From Aplectana chamaeleonis (Eukaryota; Nematoda; Chromadorea; Rhabditida; Cosmocercidae), in the NCBI GenBank assembly GCA_029168955.1, contig JAPDOI010000950.1, positions 184,290 through 248,289 on the forward strand: 64,000 nt of DNA. The letters are read 5' to 3'. A program made the translations under genes and the position numbers. Of the stretch, positions 10,123 through 21,915 are shown one piece after another (the stretch's first letter is position 1; each line of letters opens with the position of its first letter). Under the pieces are notes generated by a model that worked only from the letters and a program-made list of their open reading frames with translations, made no database searches and had not been told where the DNA came from.

Positions 10123-13100
10123 ACAATACCGCCCGTATCTTTTGGTCATTGGGCGCGCTAGAGCGCCGGAGCGCGCCGTTTGGCGTCGTTTTCGAATAAC
10201 TCGCTTCAAAGTGGTCCAATCGGAAAATGGAAGCCAAATTCGGAATCAGCATCGAAAATGCGATCTACTGAATGTATACAATTTCAAAATGGAACTCAGT
10301 GAAAGATTTTGGGTTACGGTAGCCATCCAATGTCCCTCGTGTCCAAATGGGGCTGGCGTTTAAGTGTTGTTATAAGTGGATTTCTTGACGTTTTCTCGTA
10401 TTTAAAACATTCATATGCAACTTATTATTCTCTGTATTTCTCCTGAAACATTTTGACAGCGAAAAAATTAATAAAAAATAATAAAAAAGTCATTTTTCCT
10501 AACAATTTTTGGATTTTAATGTGGAAAAACCACGAAGTTCTTCTATATTAGTGACTTATTTTGAGATAAATTGCAAAACTTTGAGTAGAATTCAGGTATT
10601 AAAAGTTAAACGGAAATCGCGCCTTGAAATTTGGTTAATTATTTGATTTCACATTCAAAAAAGGTAGGTATCAGAGCGCATTTCAACAACCATGTAAGGA
10701 ATTCGCTTTGCAATCTTTGTTTTTTCTCCTCACACGAAGAAATCATGTCCAGAATCAGCCAGTGTACGGAAATGCACCAAAAATGAACAGTTCAAAAAAA
10801 ATTATTCAAAAATTTATATTTTTATAAAGTGACCAATTTCAATTTTCATGCTGAAATACTCCTCGAGTTCTATGTTTTTCGTGTATAGCGCATAAATTTG
10901 TTCACGAATTGTTTCAAAAATATAGAATTCTTGACCTTTTCCGATTACTTTTCAAAAAAATAAATAAATTTTCGAAAGTGAAAATTTTCACTGAGACCAC
11001 AAATTTTGAATTTCTTTCCAGATTTCTCGTTGGATCCCATGTATGAATTCCTTTGAATTTCTTCATTATATGAATTTATTTCGAAAATGTGGGAATCGTG
11101 AAAATCTTCAATCTTTTTTTCCCTAAAAAACAAATGAAATTTGAATTTTCTCTTAATTTCCATTTTCAGTGTGAAAAGGTTCTAGGAATCTTTCACTGTT
11201 CATGTTGAGCGCATAATATTAATCAGCATTCATTTCAAAAATGCTGAATTCAAAAAAAAAATATTCTTTCCGCGAAAAAAAATTAAAAATTTCAAAGTTG
11301 AATTTTCATTATTAGAACAATTTTTTTAGTTTTGATACCAGAACCTTCTTTGAATCCCATGAATCCCGTCACAAGAGATTGTTTCAAGGATTAGATAATC
11401 TAGGTAACTTTCCATTTTTCTCCCAAAAAAAAAAGAAATGTAAAAACTGAATTTTCAATACAATTACCAGTTTTGATTTTCGTTCTTGAACACTTCTAGA
11501 TTTTCTTACTATTGGAGCTCCAGTCGCGGGAAAAGATTTTCCTAGCTTTGCTACGCAGAATCCAGTCCGCATTGTGGTACATTTAAAAACCTTGAATTTT
11601 TCCTACAAAAAATGAAAATTTAAAATTGAATTTCTGGTGAAAAGACCGGCTTCAGAACTCATTCCAGAACCCTTCTAGAACTCCATAATATCGAATTCAC
11701 TAATAATATTGAATAAATACAATTTTAGGAATTGGTGTATTAGCACCCCGTCGTTCGGCCCTCCACCCCTCGCATGCCAGTCAATTACCTACGCCAGGTC
11801 GCTCTACCAACCCACAGCCCGTCCAGGCCGATTATCGATCACATTTTTCAGGGGCTGGAACCCTAACCAGTATGAAACCACATAAAATTCAGTATCATAT
11901 TCAGTCCGAGCATCACTTTTCGAAAACACAGCAATGAAACATGTCAAATTCTTCGCATAATTAGGGTCCAGAACCAATTATAATGTAGATTTGGTCCGAG
12001 AAGCCGAAATGCGAGAAATGGTTCACATCTTAGAAAGAAATTCATGGTGTTTTCCAGTAGTAGTGAATAATGTCAGAAACACGTTGAGGACTGCATCAAG
12101 CCAAAGGTGTACCATTACTTAGTTAGGCTCTGCCATATCACTCGCTCTCACACTGGCCTGCTTCCCAAGAAACAGCCTACAGGGTCATTTTGAGGTGCGA
12201 ATGGGCCTCGGAGGCGTGTTTGGGGCCTCCCCCGTCTTAATGACCTTATCAGAATTACTGAGATTCTTTGTCTGCAACACGTTCCCAACCATTTGTTTTT
12301 ATCCAGTGATATGGGTTGAGCTGTTCTCGCACTTCTCGCAGTCATGTTAATTTTCAAATTTTCGGAAAATGCATTAACCCCAAAATTTGTATTTGTTCAA
12401 TGTAATTAGTGAATTTGGGATATTATGGAATTCTTGAAGGGTTCTGGAACGAGTTCCGAGACCGATCTTCTAATCCCGTTTTCATTTTTGAAATTTCATT
12501 TTTGTGGAGAAAACTGGAAATTCTTACGATTTCCACATTTTTGGGACAATTCCGTGTAGTGGAGCAGAAAATACATTAAATTCGAATAGAAATCTGGAAA
12601 GAAATTCAGAATTAGTGGTTTTAATCAAAATTCTTACTTCTGACTTTAATTTTTTTCTTTTTTTTTCGGAAAACTTACCCTAGTTCTCATGAATTCCATG
12701 TTTCCCAAACAAATCTACAGATGTTTTCGAAAAGTGATGCTCTGACTGAATATGATACTGAATTTTATGTGGTTTCATACTGGTTAGGGTTCCAGCCCTG
12801 AAAAATGTGATCGATAATCGGCCTGGACGGGCTGTGGGTTGGTAGAGCGACCTGGCGTAGGTAATTGCCTGGCATGCGAGGGGTGGAGGGCCGAACTACG
12901 GGGTGCTCATACACCAATTCCTAAAATTGTATTTATTCAATATAATTAGTGAATTCGATATTATGGAGTTCTAGAAGGGTTCTGGAATGAGTTCTGGAGC
13001 CGGTCTTTTCACCAGAAATTCAATTTTGCGATTTCATTTTTAAGTGGAGGAAACTAAAAAATTCTTACGATTTCCTCATTTTTGGCAGATGTCCATAGTA

Positions 13101-15233
13101 GAGCGCAAAATGTATGAAAATCGAATGGAAATCTGGGAAGAAATTAAGTATTTGTGGTCTTAATGAAAATTCGACCTTTTTTTCTTTTTTTTCACCAGAA
13201 ATTCAATTTTAAATTTCCATTTTTGTGGAGGAAACCAGAAATTCATACGATTTCCACATCTTTGGTACAATTCTATATAGTGGAGCAGAAAATACATTAA
13301 ATTCGAATAGAGATCTGGAAAGAAATTCAGAATTAGTGGTCTTAATGAAAATTCGACTTTAATTTTTTTCTTTTTTCGGAAAACTTACCCAAAATTCTCA
13401 TGAATTCCATGTTTCCGAAACAATTCTGAAGATGTTTTGAGAAAGTAATGCACTGACTGAATGTGATACTGAATTTTATGAGGTTTCATACTGGTTAGGG
13501 TTCCAGCCCCTGAAAAATGTGATCGATAATCGGCCTGGACGGGCTGTGGGTTGGTAGAGCGACCTGGCGTAGGTAATTGCCTGGCATGCGAGGGGTGGAG
13601 GGCCGAACTACGGGGTGCTCATACACCAATTCCTAAACTTGTATTTATTCAATATAATTAGTGAATTCGATATTATGGAGTTCTAGAAGGGTTCTGGAAT
13701 GAGTTCTGAAGCCGGTCTTTTCACCAGATATTCAATTTTAAATTTTCATTTTTTATAGGAAAAATTCAAGGTTTTTAAATGTACCACGATGCGGACTGGA
13801 TTCTGCGTAGCAAAGCTAGAAAAATCTTTTCTCGCGACTGGAGCTCCAATCGTGAGAAAATCTAGAAGTGTTCAAGAACGAAATTCAAAAATGGTAATTG
13901 TATTGAAAATTCAGTTTTTACATTTCTTTTTTGGGAGAAAAATGGAAAGTTTCCTAGATTATCTAATCCTTGAAACAATCTCTTGTGACGGGATTCATGG
14001 GATTCAAAGAAGGTTCTGGTATCAAAACTAAAAAAATTGTTCTAATAATGAAAATTCAACTTTGGAATTTTAAATTTTTTTTCGCGGAAAGAATATTTTT
14101 TTTTGAATTCAGCATTTTTGAAATGAATGCTGATTAATATTATGCGCTCAACATGAACAGTGAAAGATTCCTAGAACCTTTTCACACTGAAAATGGAAAT
14201 TAAGAGAAAATTCAAATTTCATTTGTTTTTTCGGGAAAAAAAGATTGAAGATTTTCACGATTCCCACATTTTCGAAATAAGTTCATATAATGAAGAAATT
14301 CAAATGAATTCATACATGGGATCCAACGAGAAATCTGGAAAGAAATTCAAAATTTATGGTCTCAGTGAAAATTTTCACTTTCGAAAATTTATTTATTTTT
14401 TTGAAAAGTAATCGGAAAAGGTCAAGAATTCTATATTTTTGAAACAATTCGTGAACAAATTTATGCGCTATACACGAAAAACATAGAACTCGAGGAGTAT
14501 TTCAGCATGAAAATTGAAATTGGTCACTTTATAAAAATATAAATTTTTGAATAATTTTTTTTGAACTGTTCATTTCTGGTGCATTTCCGTACACTGGCTG
14601 ATTCTGGACATGATTTCTTCGTGTGAGGAGAAAAAACAAAGATTGCAAAGCGATTTCCTTACATGGTTGTTGAAATGCGCTCTGATACCTACCTTTTTTG
14701 AATGTGAAATCAAATAATTAACCAAATTTCAAGGCGCGATTTCCGTTTAACTTTTAATACATGAATTCTACTCGAAGTTTTGCAATTTATCTCAAAATAA
14801 GTCACTAATATAGAAGAACTTCGTGGTTTTTCCACATTAAAATCCAAAAATTGTTAGGAAAAATGACTTTTTTATTATTTTTTATTATTTTTTTCGCTGT
14901 CAAAATGTTTCAGAAGAAATACAGAGAATAACAAGTTGCATATAAATGTTCTAAATACGAGAAAACGTCAAGAAATCCACTTATAACAACACTTAAACGC
15001 CAGCCCCATTTGGACACGAGGGACATTGGATGGCTACCGTAACCCAAAATCTTTCACTGAGTTCCATTTTGAAATTCTATACATTCAGTAGATCGCATTT
15101 TCGATGCTGATCCCGAATTTGGCTTCCATTTTCAGATTGAACCACTTTGAAGCGAGTTATTCAAAAACGACGCCAAACGGTTCGCTCCGGCGCTCTAGCG
15201 CGCCCAATGACCAAAAGATACGGGCGGTATTGT
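10123..15233. mobile_element. Foldback element, 5.1 kb, with inverted arms of about 1.8 kb
   Basis: The left arm (10123 to about 11950) is a nearly identical reverse complement of the right arm (about 13430 to 15233). The termini read CAATACCGCCCGTATC and are flanked by TA on both sides. The centre (11960-13430) has a second copy of the inner-arm sequence in the same orientation as the right arm (about 12400-12990), offset 711-721 bp from it, and a unique core at 12010-12360. No transposase or long frame is visible. Arms this similar suggest recent mobilisation or gene conversion. The size and structure resemble foldback transposons of other nematodes, such as C. elegans Tc4, but the TA duplication differs from Tc4. 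Confidence 0.85.
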
Positions 15234-15301
15234 ATATCTAGCCATGTAGTCTATCTGAAATAGTAAAATTATTGTCAGAGAAGGCAAAACCTCTATCTAT
15301 G

Positions 15302-15460
15302 GTTAGATCCGCGGCCTGTTTCCTCAAGAAAAAACCTGTATATTCAAACCGCGGCTGGCGTTTCGGTTTGAATCTCAATCGCTGAAAATTCAACCTCCGC
15401 GCCAGCCGCGGTTTGAATTCAAACGTTTTTTTTGTTAAGGATACAGGCCACGGACCTAAC
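15302..15460. mobile_element. Hairpin MITE, 159 bp
   Basis: Arms of about 60 bp: GTTAGATCCGCGGCCTG...TTCAAACCGCGGCTGGCG on the left and the complement on the right. Almost the whole element can fold on itself. Confidence 0.75.
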
Positions 15461-15895
15461 TATAGCTTTACTCTTCTCTTCAGAGTAAAATGCTGGTCCG
15501 CGGTCGCGGACAACCGCGAAGTAGCGTACAACTACACGGTAATCATGCCACGACCCCGTGGGCCCAGCACGAATTCGCGTTTTCAAGGGTATCTTGATGC
15601 TTGACATAGTTACCCACGAGTCTTCCAACAAGTGTTACAAAACGTTACTGTTTTCATACCACATGTCAATTTGACCTGGTCAAAAACATCTGAATAGAAT
15701 ATGAAACAGAAAATGGGGTGAAAACCCGCCCTGGATAGGACGTTTGTTCCGCCGGCAGCAGAAAGAAGGGAGCAGTTCGATTTTCTTGCCGCACAAACAA
15801 GAAAGGAAATGATTCGGAACATCGAGATAATTCTACGAAAAATCTGCATTCTGCATATCTCAAAATGTCGGTTAACTCACCGTTTCGTGTGAAAA

Positions 15896-16100
15896 AGATA
15901 CCGTATTTACTCTAATAGAAGTACACCTCTATTTGAAGTACACCTCTAATAGAAGTACACCTAAAAGGGAAGGCTGAGTGTTAGAAGTACACCCTCTATT
16001 TGAAGTACACCTCTGTTAGAAGTACATATAAAATAGAGGTCTGAGTATTAGAAGTACACCCTCTATTTGAAAAACACCTCTTTTAGAAATACACCCCTTT
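15896..16100 (+). repeat. AGAAGTACACCTCT repeat block, left
   Basis: Head-to-tail variants of TAATAGAAGTACACCTCTAT. It starts with AGATACCGTATTT, whose complement ends the matching block at 18089. Confidence 0.65.
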
Positions 16101-16157
16101 CCGGAGGGGACCCCCGGTACTTGGGTAAGTGAGTGGCAAAACGAATGTGGCATTTAA

Positions 16158-16726
16158 GGCCCCCGTCATAGTCGGTGGATCTACTGAGTCCCACCGGGTC
16201 AATACGCATCGAATTCGTGGAAGACGGGTGCAAAAAAATCAACCCACTGAGTCCGACTGCGACCGTCTGATGCCCACCGCAATCCCCCCGGTCGATACTG
16301 ATATTTCTCATGCGTACAAGGGCAGGGCCAATGCACCGACTGAGTCCTACTGAGTCCCACCGAAATCATCCTCACCCCACCCGGTCGATATAGGTGTTTT
16401 TCACGTGATTTGGGTGCATTTTTTCCGGCCGACTGCGACCTGCCGAGTCCCGCCGCATCTCGACTCTCGCCGTCTGCGCTCTGCCCCACGTACTGCTGAT
16501 ACGGAAATCAGATTCAGACATGTTGAAAACAAGAAAAATCAGCCACCAAACACGTTCCGATTCATAGCTGGAGTGATAATCGTCACTATCAATTGCGTGT
16601 TTCGCAGAGGAGTTGGTTGGCGCTGGGGGCAACCGGACTCAGTGGGACTAAGCAGGTTTTTCCACCCCAGACTCATTCGGACTCAGTCGGACTCAGCAGG
16701 TTTTTCGACGAAGTCTGACCGGGGCC
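16158..16726 (+). mobile_element. Harbinger-type MITE, copy 1 (569 bp, TAA duplication)
   Basis: The ends are GGCCCCCGTCATA and, inverted, GGCCCCGGTCAGA. TAA flanks both sides (16155-16157, 16727-16729), the 3-bp duplication of PIF/Harbinger elements. The interior is rich in CTGAGTCCCAC sub-repeats. A second full copy lies inverted at 57413-58005. Confidence 0.8.
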
Positions 16727-17489
16727 TAAGAGAGACCAGTTTTCCTGAGATTTTTTTTTCGATAGTGTGAGGTTCGAATATACACAAAAAAAACTATCGG
16801 CCATCTCTTTCCTGGTCAAAGATTGCTTGTATGGGACAACTTGCGATAAAACCTCAGCGGACTTCAAATGACCAGGAAAATCGCACAGCTGAAGTTTGAC
16901 ATTGGTGTTACTCGCGGCGAATGCAGAAAGTTTATTAAGATTCCTTACAAATCTGTTTGTTTGATTGGGTTTTAGTCGATCAAAGTCGACTTGTTTTGGC
17001 CCTAAACGTTGACTTTAGCGAAGCTTGAAAAACCAAGATTTCCCAGCGTTACGAAGATTGGATCATTTATGTATAGAAATCGCTCATACGACGAGGAAAT
17101 CAGAAACCGCCAATGGTAGACTTTACCTATAGTGGATTGTGGACGCAAAAAAACTCGCTTCTGGAAAAGCTGTTGTCAGGTCGTTCAAGAACCGCGCTTT
17201 TCAATCGCTCTGTACGGCTTGTAAGGCGATCAGTTGAATGCACTGTTCAAAATAAAATTCACTTCCAATATCATCTCGGTTTACGGAAGGTCTGATGCCC
17301 TGTATTGCAAGACATGCTCAAAAACCACGCGAAAGATGCGTTCTTGAGCCAAAATAGGCCCTCCCTTTTTTACGCTGATTTTTGAGCATGAAGGAATTGA
17401 CCGCTATGAAGGTGCAATCAAGCGATCAGCTCACTTATCAGTACTTCCTTGACTTGATTATTCCTATAATCTGAGTTTTCATTTATTCA

Positions 17490-17720
17490 CATCGAGGGGC
17501 GGAAGTGGAGCACCGGGCGGTTCTGGGACATCAAAACGCTTGTTTGCAGCTATTATTTTGCTACTCCTGGCTCGTTTTTTACAGTTTTTCGACACTGGGA
17601 GCCTAGAATTCTTCTCGGCTATCATTTCACTGTGGTAAGTCACCGATGATGTTCATCGTGAACGCTGCCTTCAAATTGTTTTTAAGCATAACATGTTGAT
17701 AAAGCACGTGTCAACACAAT
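17490..17720 (+). repeat. Dispersed block shared with 28640 and 49510
   Basis: Contains CTGGCTCGTTTTTTACAG-TTTTTCGAC, TTTCACTGTGG and ATCGTGAACGCTGCCTT. Related copies at 28680-28850 and 49510-49750 have the same order and orientation. The 49.5-kb copy is in the intron of ABF-like gene 3, so this may mark a decayed gene unit. A short piece (ATCGCGAACACTGTCTTTAA) also occurs at 32977. Confidence 0.45.
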
Positions 17721-17914
17721 CGAAAACGAATTTATGCGTTTTCTGGAAGAGATTAACTTCGGAAAGGTGTGAATATATGATATCAGAAATTGTGGAAGCA
17801 TCAATAAAATTGAGCCTAGTCTGAAGTTTTATTAAATAAAAGTTTTTGGTGTTACACTGGAAATCAAGAAGTGTGAAGAGTCTACCATTGGAAATTCAAA
17901 AATTGCGCCGAATA

Positions 17915-18089
17915 ATAGAAGTACACCCTCTATTAGAAGTACACCTCTAATAAAAGTACACCAAAAAGAGAGGTCTGATAAATATAAGTACAGCCTCCAT
18001 TTGAAGTACACCTCTAACAGAAGTACATATAAAACTGGGGCCTGAGTATTAGAAGTACATGTACTTCTAAAAGAGAAAATACGGTATCT
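17915..18089 (+). repeat. AGAAGTACACCTCT repeat block, right
   Basis: Same repeat and strand as 15896-16100, ending AAATACGGTATCT (18077-18089). The two blocks could be the ends of one 2.2-kb element or two insertions. Confidence 0.6.
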
Positions 18090-18127
18090 GCTCAAAGTGA
18101 TACTCCTTCTTTTCCAGCTAACGAGGC

Positions 18128-18358
18128 ATGATCACATTCCCTTCCCATTACCAGGTATACCAATGCATAACGGATGAGGTCTCGCAATATTTGAAGTGCC
18201 TAAACCATAAAGACGCAGTAAACCTTTCCCATACCGAAACACATATGGTACCGTACCTTGGAGGGAGCGGACATCACTCATTGGCGAAGGCATGCGGCAC
18301 GGTCGATTATTATCGCTCATATAGGAAAGAAAGAACAATGGTACATAATACACACTAA
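18128..18358 (+). other. Unassigned open frame (76 codons)
   Basis: An ATG-started frame after a TTTTCCAG-like acceptor encodes a peptide with VSQYLKCLNHKDAVNLSH. I do not recognise it. It starts just past the AGTACACC repeat block. It could be an exon or chance. The rest of 18360-19220 shows nothing I can assign. Confidence 0.15.
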
Positions 18359-19239
18359 AAGTAAATGTTCATTTTTTGGTACACGGGTAAGCAGGATTAC
18401 GAAGTAGGGGTTCTTCCCTTTGTCGACGAACCGGCAACGTCTTAGGGGTGAAAAGACCTTTCCTGGTTAGAGGACCCCTGTACCCATTTTTTAGGAGAAA
18501 ATTGACCCCTGAGGTGATGTGCTACAACAACCCGCAAGGATGCTGATTGGCTCTGACTGCAAAACTTCTATACAAAAAGAGCGCTCCAATGATTTTCCTC
18601 CCTCCAGGTGCTGCAAAAGCGATTGTGCCGCAACTGCAGGCGCATTTTCACTCCGATATAGACAGTACATTGATCCAGCAGATTATGGCGCGTAAGGCAC
18701 ACCTAATATTGCTTGACAGCGCTTAATAGCATCCCCTACTAACATCCCGTCCGCCGCCCCTCAGGATGTTTCGAACATATATGCCCACAAGTTTCATTGG
18801 AATCTAAAAGAAAGAAAAACCGATATAAAAGTATCATTAAAAGAAGAAATATTAACTGACCCTTACGGACTATGTCAGACCGTTTATATAGATTATAAAT
18901 TTTTTGCCATCGGTTTGCAGATCCTGCTTCGGAAAACCGTGGTGGCTTTCGCAAAACGTAAAATCAAAAAGTAAAACACAGCCATATAAAAGAAATGACT
19001 GCATGCCTGCAAAGTAAACGAATCGATACCCACAAAATAGGATTGCTAAAAAAAACAGTTGGTAAGTACTGTTTCATCTGGCTCTAATAAGGCTGTAGAT
19101 ACGTTAGAATGAACGGAGGAATGATGAAAAGAACACCGCTGCTTGCAGACGACCCAGCAATGGTTTTCACTTACGTGGAGACTCAGACCTGCGTAAATTT
19201 GCATCAATATTGGCTAATTAAAGGGCCTTGAGTTCATTG

Positions 19240-19365
19240 ACGGGGCGTCTCCAAACAAGGACGAGGCGTCGACAAAACACGTTCTTCGTTGAGGTGTCGC
19301 CAACCATTGAAGAGGCTCCGCCGAAAACACCTCTTTCGCCGAGGCGTCGTGCCCAAAAATTATCT
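19240..19365 (+). repeat. Degenerate GAGGCGTCG tandem repeat
   Basis: GGGGCGTCTCC, GAGGCGTCGAC, GAGGTGTCGCC, GAGGCTCCGCC and GAGGCGTCGTGCC recur every 20-30 bases. A related GAGGCGTCG occurs in the palindrome at 9437-9490. Confidence 0.4.
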
Positions 19366-19379
19366 GAGCCACCACAAAA

Positions 19380-19576
19380 GTATGGCGTCGTTCTCAGAGC
19401 CGATTTCCTGTACCGCATTTGCGGAACACGGCTATCGCATCACGCGACACGAAGATAGTTGTGCCGGGAAAGTGATGAATCGTGCCGGGACCAAGTGGTC
19501 CCAGCATCCTGTTGTGTGATGCGAAAGCCGTTGCTGGCAATTGTGGATCGGGATTCGGCCCTGAGAACGATAATAC
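19380..19576. mobile_element. Hairpin MITE, copy A
   Basis: The ends GTATGGCGTCGTTCTCAGAG and, inverted, GTATTATCGTTCTCAGGGCC lead into inner arms with GCATTTGCGGAACACGGCTATCG. A second member is at 36050-36247. Confidence 0.65.
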
Positions 19577-19764
19577 AATGTGTTATAGCGATTTGATCAG
19601 AAAACCGGTAGTCTCGATTTCTTACCGGTTCAATAACCTGTCAGGCTACCTGCCTAACTACTCACTTGCTCAGAGAGTCGGGGGGTCCGATTCGGCCACG
19701 ATAGGCTTCCTAATCTGGTACCTAGTCGAGTTTATAGGAACTTTCGCAGCAGCACGTGCTGCTC

Positions 19765-19985
19765 CGAGGAGCACGTGGCCTGTTCGATAGGACTACGTAG
19801 CGCAGAGAGACGAAACCCTTGCAGCACTTCCTTTTCCCGCGCGGCAGCACGTGACCTGCTCGATAGCACTACGTGGCGCAGCGAGGCGAACCTTTTACCG
19901 CACCCTATTTCCCACGCTGAAGCACGTAGTCTTTTCAAAAGGATTACGTGACGCAGTGAGCGGGGTCCCACCCCTTCGATGGGGT
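19765..19985. repeat. 75-bp tandem repeat, three units
   Basis: GCACGTGGCCTGTTCGATAG-like unit starts at 19771, 19847 and 19922, each with a -CACTACGTGGCGCAG- segment. As 75 is divisible by 3, the minus strand stays open (19989-19732) with a 25-residue periodic peptide (SLRHVILLKRLRASAWE and relatives). No start or splice context supports a gene. Confidence 0.65.
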
Positions 19986-20274
19986 CCAAGTCACGAGCCG
20001 CAGCCAGGGATCACCCCCACAGCAGTCCGCGACAGGGACATCACCCTCGCCACGTTTGACAGCGAGGGAGCTCCTCTTGCTGAGTACCATGATGGAGACC
20101 CCATAGCGGTTCAAAAATCGTCTAGAAAGTGACTCGTAGTCACACACTAGGAGCGGCCCTGAAAGGCGGACCGCGCTCTCTATGGGCTGGGACCACTTAT
20201 ATACGTGCTGATATGTGCCGGGTCAGTTCTGAAGCGATCAAAGAACGTATTCAATCATGAGAATTGTGGCTCGT

Positions 20275-20460
20275 TCGTCGTCCAAACTCATCGTAGTCGA
20301 ATCAAAAGCGTATCGTGGCCGAGTGAAACGGCTATGATTGGCGGCACGTGCTTCTCACTTGGACGACGATTAGGCCACGTGGCTCACGGAAAGTGCTTGG
20401 CCGTATCGTCGTCCGACCGCTTTGTAGTCGAATCGAAAGCCTATCCTGGCCGAATAGAAC
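20275..20460 (+). repeat. Direct repeat of about 55 bp, two copies 130 bp apart
   Basis: CGTAGTCGAATCAAAAGCGT then ATCGTGGCCGAGTG is repeated with few changes at 20275-20330 and 20405-20460. Confidence 0.55.
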
Positions 20461-20599
20461 CCCCTACCCTCTGTGTACCTGCCTGCCTATTCACCTCTTT
20501 TTCTTGCATTCAGTATATTTTCATTTTTACGCATTCAATCTGAAACACTTTTTTTCGTTAGATGACCTCCTCCAGAAATTCACAATTATTAATGGAATG

Positions 20600-21280
20600 A
20601 TCTGCCTAGGACATGAAAAATTTCCTTTGAGCTGTCTTGAAGTCAAAATTTCATGAAAAGTTTCTCCAAGCGATTTTTTAAAAACTACCTATTCTTCGCT
20701 CATAACATTTCTGCCCTTCTAGATGGATCTTCGAACGGAGCTGTTTCCAAAATCTTCACGAAATTTTGCGTCGAATAATGTTTTGAATTTGAGAAAAATA
20801 CGTTTCCAATCTCTCAGCCGATTTCGGTTTATGAAATAACGTTTCCATCACCAAAAGCAATCAGTTTTCCGTCAATAGCTTTTATCTCTAAGAAGATAGC
20901 CTTTAGGTACAGGCTGTTTTCGGATTTTCTATAGGACTCTGCATCGAATCGCGTTTTCAGTTTTAGAAAATACATTCCCCTTGATCCAGCCGATTTCAGT
21001 TTGTAAAGCGCATTTTTTTCGCCTGAACTTATCGGTTTTTTGTCCATAACTTTTTTGTACTTGGAGATAGACCTTTGGTGAAGGTTGTTTTTGGAATCTT
21101 GATAGAATTCTGCGTCGACTGGTGTTTCCAGTTAGGAAAAATATTTTCTCGATCCTTCAGCCTAGTTCATTTTACGAAACACCGGTTTTTCGTCTAACTC
21201 TTTAACCGTTGGAGACAGGGTTCTGGTGAAGAATGTTTTTGAAATCTGCGTAAAATTCTGCGTCAGATGATAGAACGGAT
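20600..21280 (+). repeat. 171-bp satellite-like array, about 3.5 units
   Basis: CAGCCGATTTCRGTTT markers at 20815, 20987 and 21158 give a period of 171-172. Each unit also has a TCGAATCGCG-like motif and a GAGATAGACCTTTGGTGAAGG-like motif. An inverted unit lies at 21695-21915. Confidence 0.65.
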
Positions 21281-21694
21281 TCCTAACTTGACTCGCTCCA
21301 TAAGCCAGCCAGGTCGGTGGAGCCGAGCTCCATAGTTATCTCCATAGGGTGCTCTCGCCTCTATGGTTCAAAGGAGAGACGCAGAGTTCTGCTGCTCAGA
21401 AAGTGGGGCGGACTTATCGCGACGCCGAATAGGAACGAAAGCGTGGTCAGCGGCGATCAGTCCGCTGCTTTTGCGCGCGGTCAGCTCTAAATGGGTTGGC
21501 GATCAGCTCTAAAGGGGCTCGCGATCAGTACGCCCAGGTAAAAAAAGACCGACCGCAAAAACTCTGTATAATTTAGTTATTAATTATAATGGAGCAAGGC
21601 GGAGCCTAGGACCAAAGTTAAGCACCTTCGGGCCTCACGACCTCTATCTCGTAGAGGCAGAGTGTACTCCCGCTAGTGCAACCAAGGAAATACT

Positions 21695-21915
21695 AGATGT
21701 ACCTCAAACCAAGTACAAAAAAGTTATGGACAAAAACCGATAATTTTAGGCGAAAAAAATGCGTTTCACAAACTAAAATCGGCTGGATGGAGGGGAATGT
21801 ATTTTTTCAAACTAAAACGCTTTTCGATGCAAAATTTTATGGGGATTCCGTAAACAAACTTTACCAAAGGTCTTTCTCCCAGCACGAAAAAGGTATAGAA
21901 GAAAAACCGTAAGGG
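21695..21915 (-). repeat. Inverted unit of the 171-bp satellite-like repeat
   Basis: The reverse complement contains AGACCTTTGGTAAAGTTTG, CATCCAGCCGATTTTAGTTT and TTTTGTCCATAACTTTTTTG, as in the array at 20600-21280. The 400 bases between are GC-richer, with repeated GATCAGCTCTAAA and no gene I recognise. Confidence 0.6.

Noticed and set aside
12148..12357. Frame in the loop of the 5.1-kb foldback
   Set aside because: Short, no transposase motif; the loop appears non-coding.
13540..13620. tRNA-like TGGTAGAGCGACC and GGGTTCCAGCCC motifs in the foldback
   Set aside because: The box-B-like motif lies upstream of the box-A-like motif, the wrong order for a tRNA, and no cloverleaf forms.
21600..21690. 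5S rRNA-like AAAGTTAAGCACC
   Set aside because: Only about ten bases resemble 5S rRNA and the rest does not fold or align.
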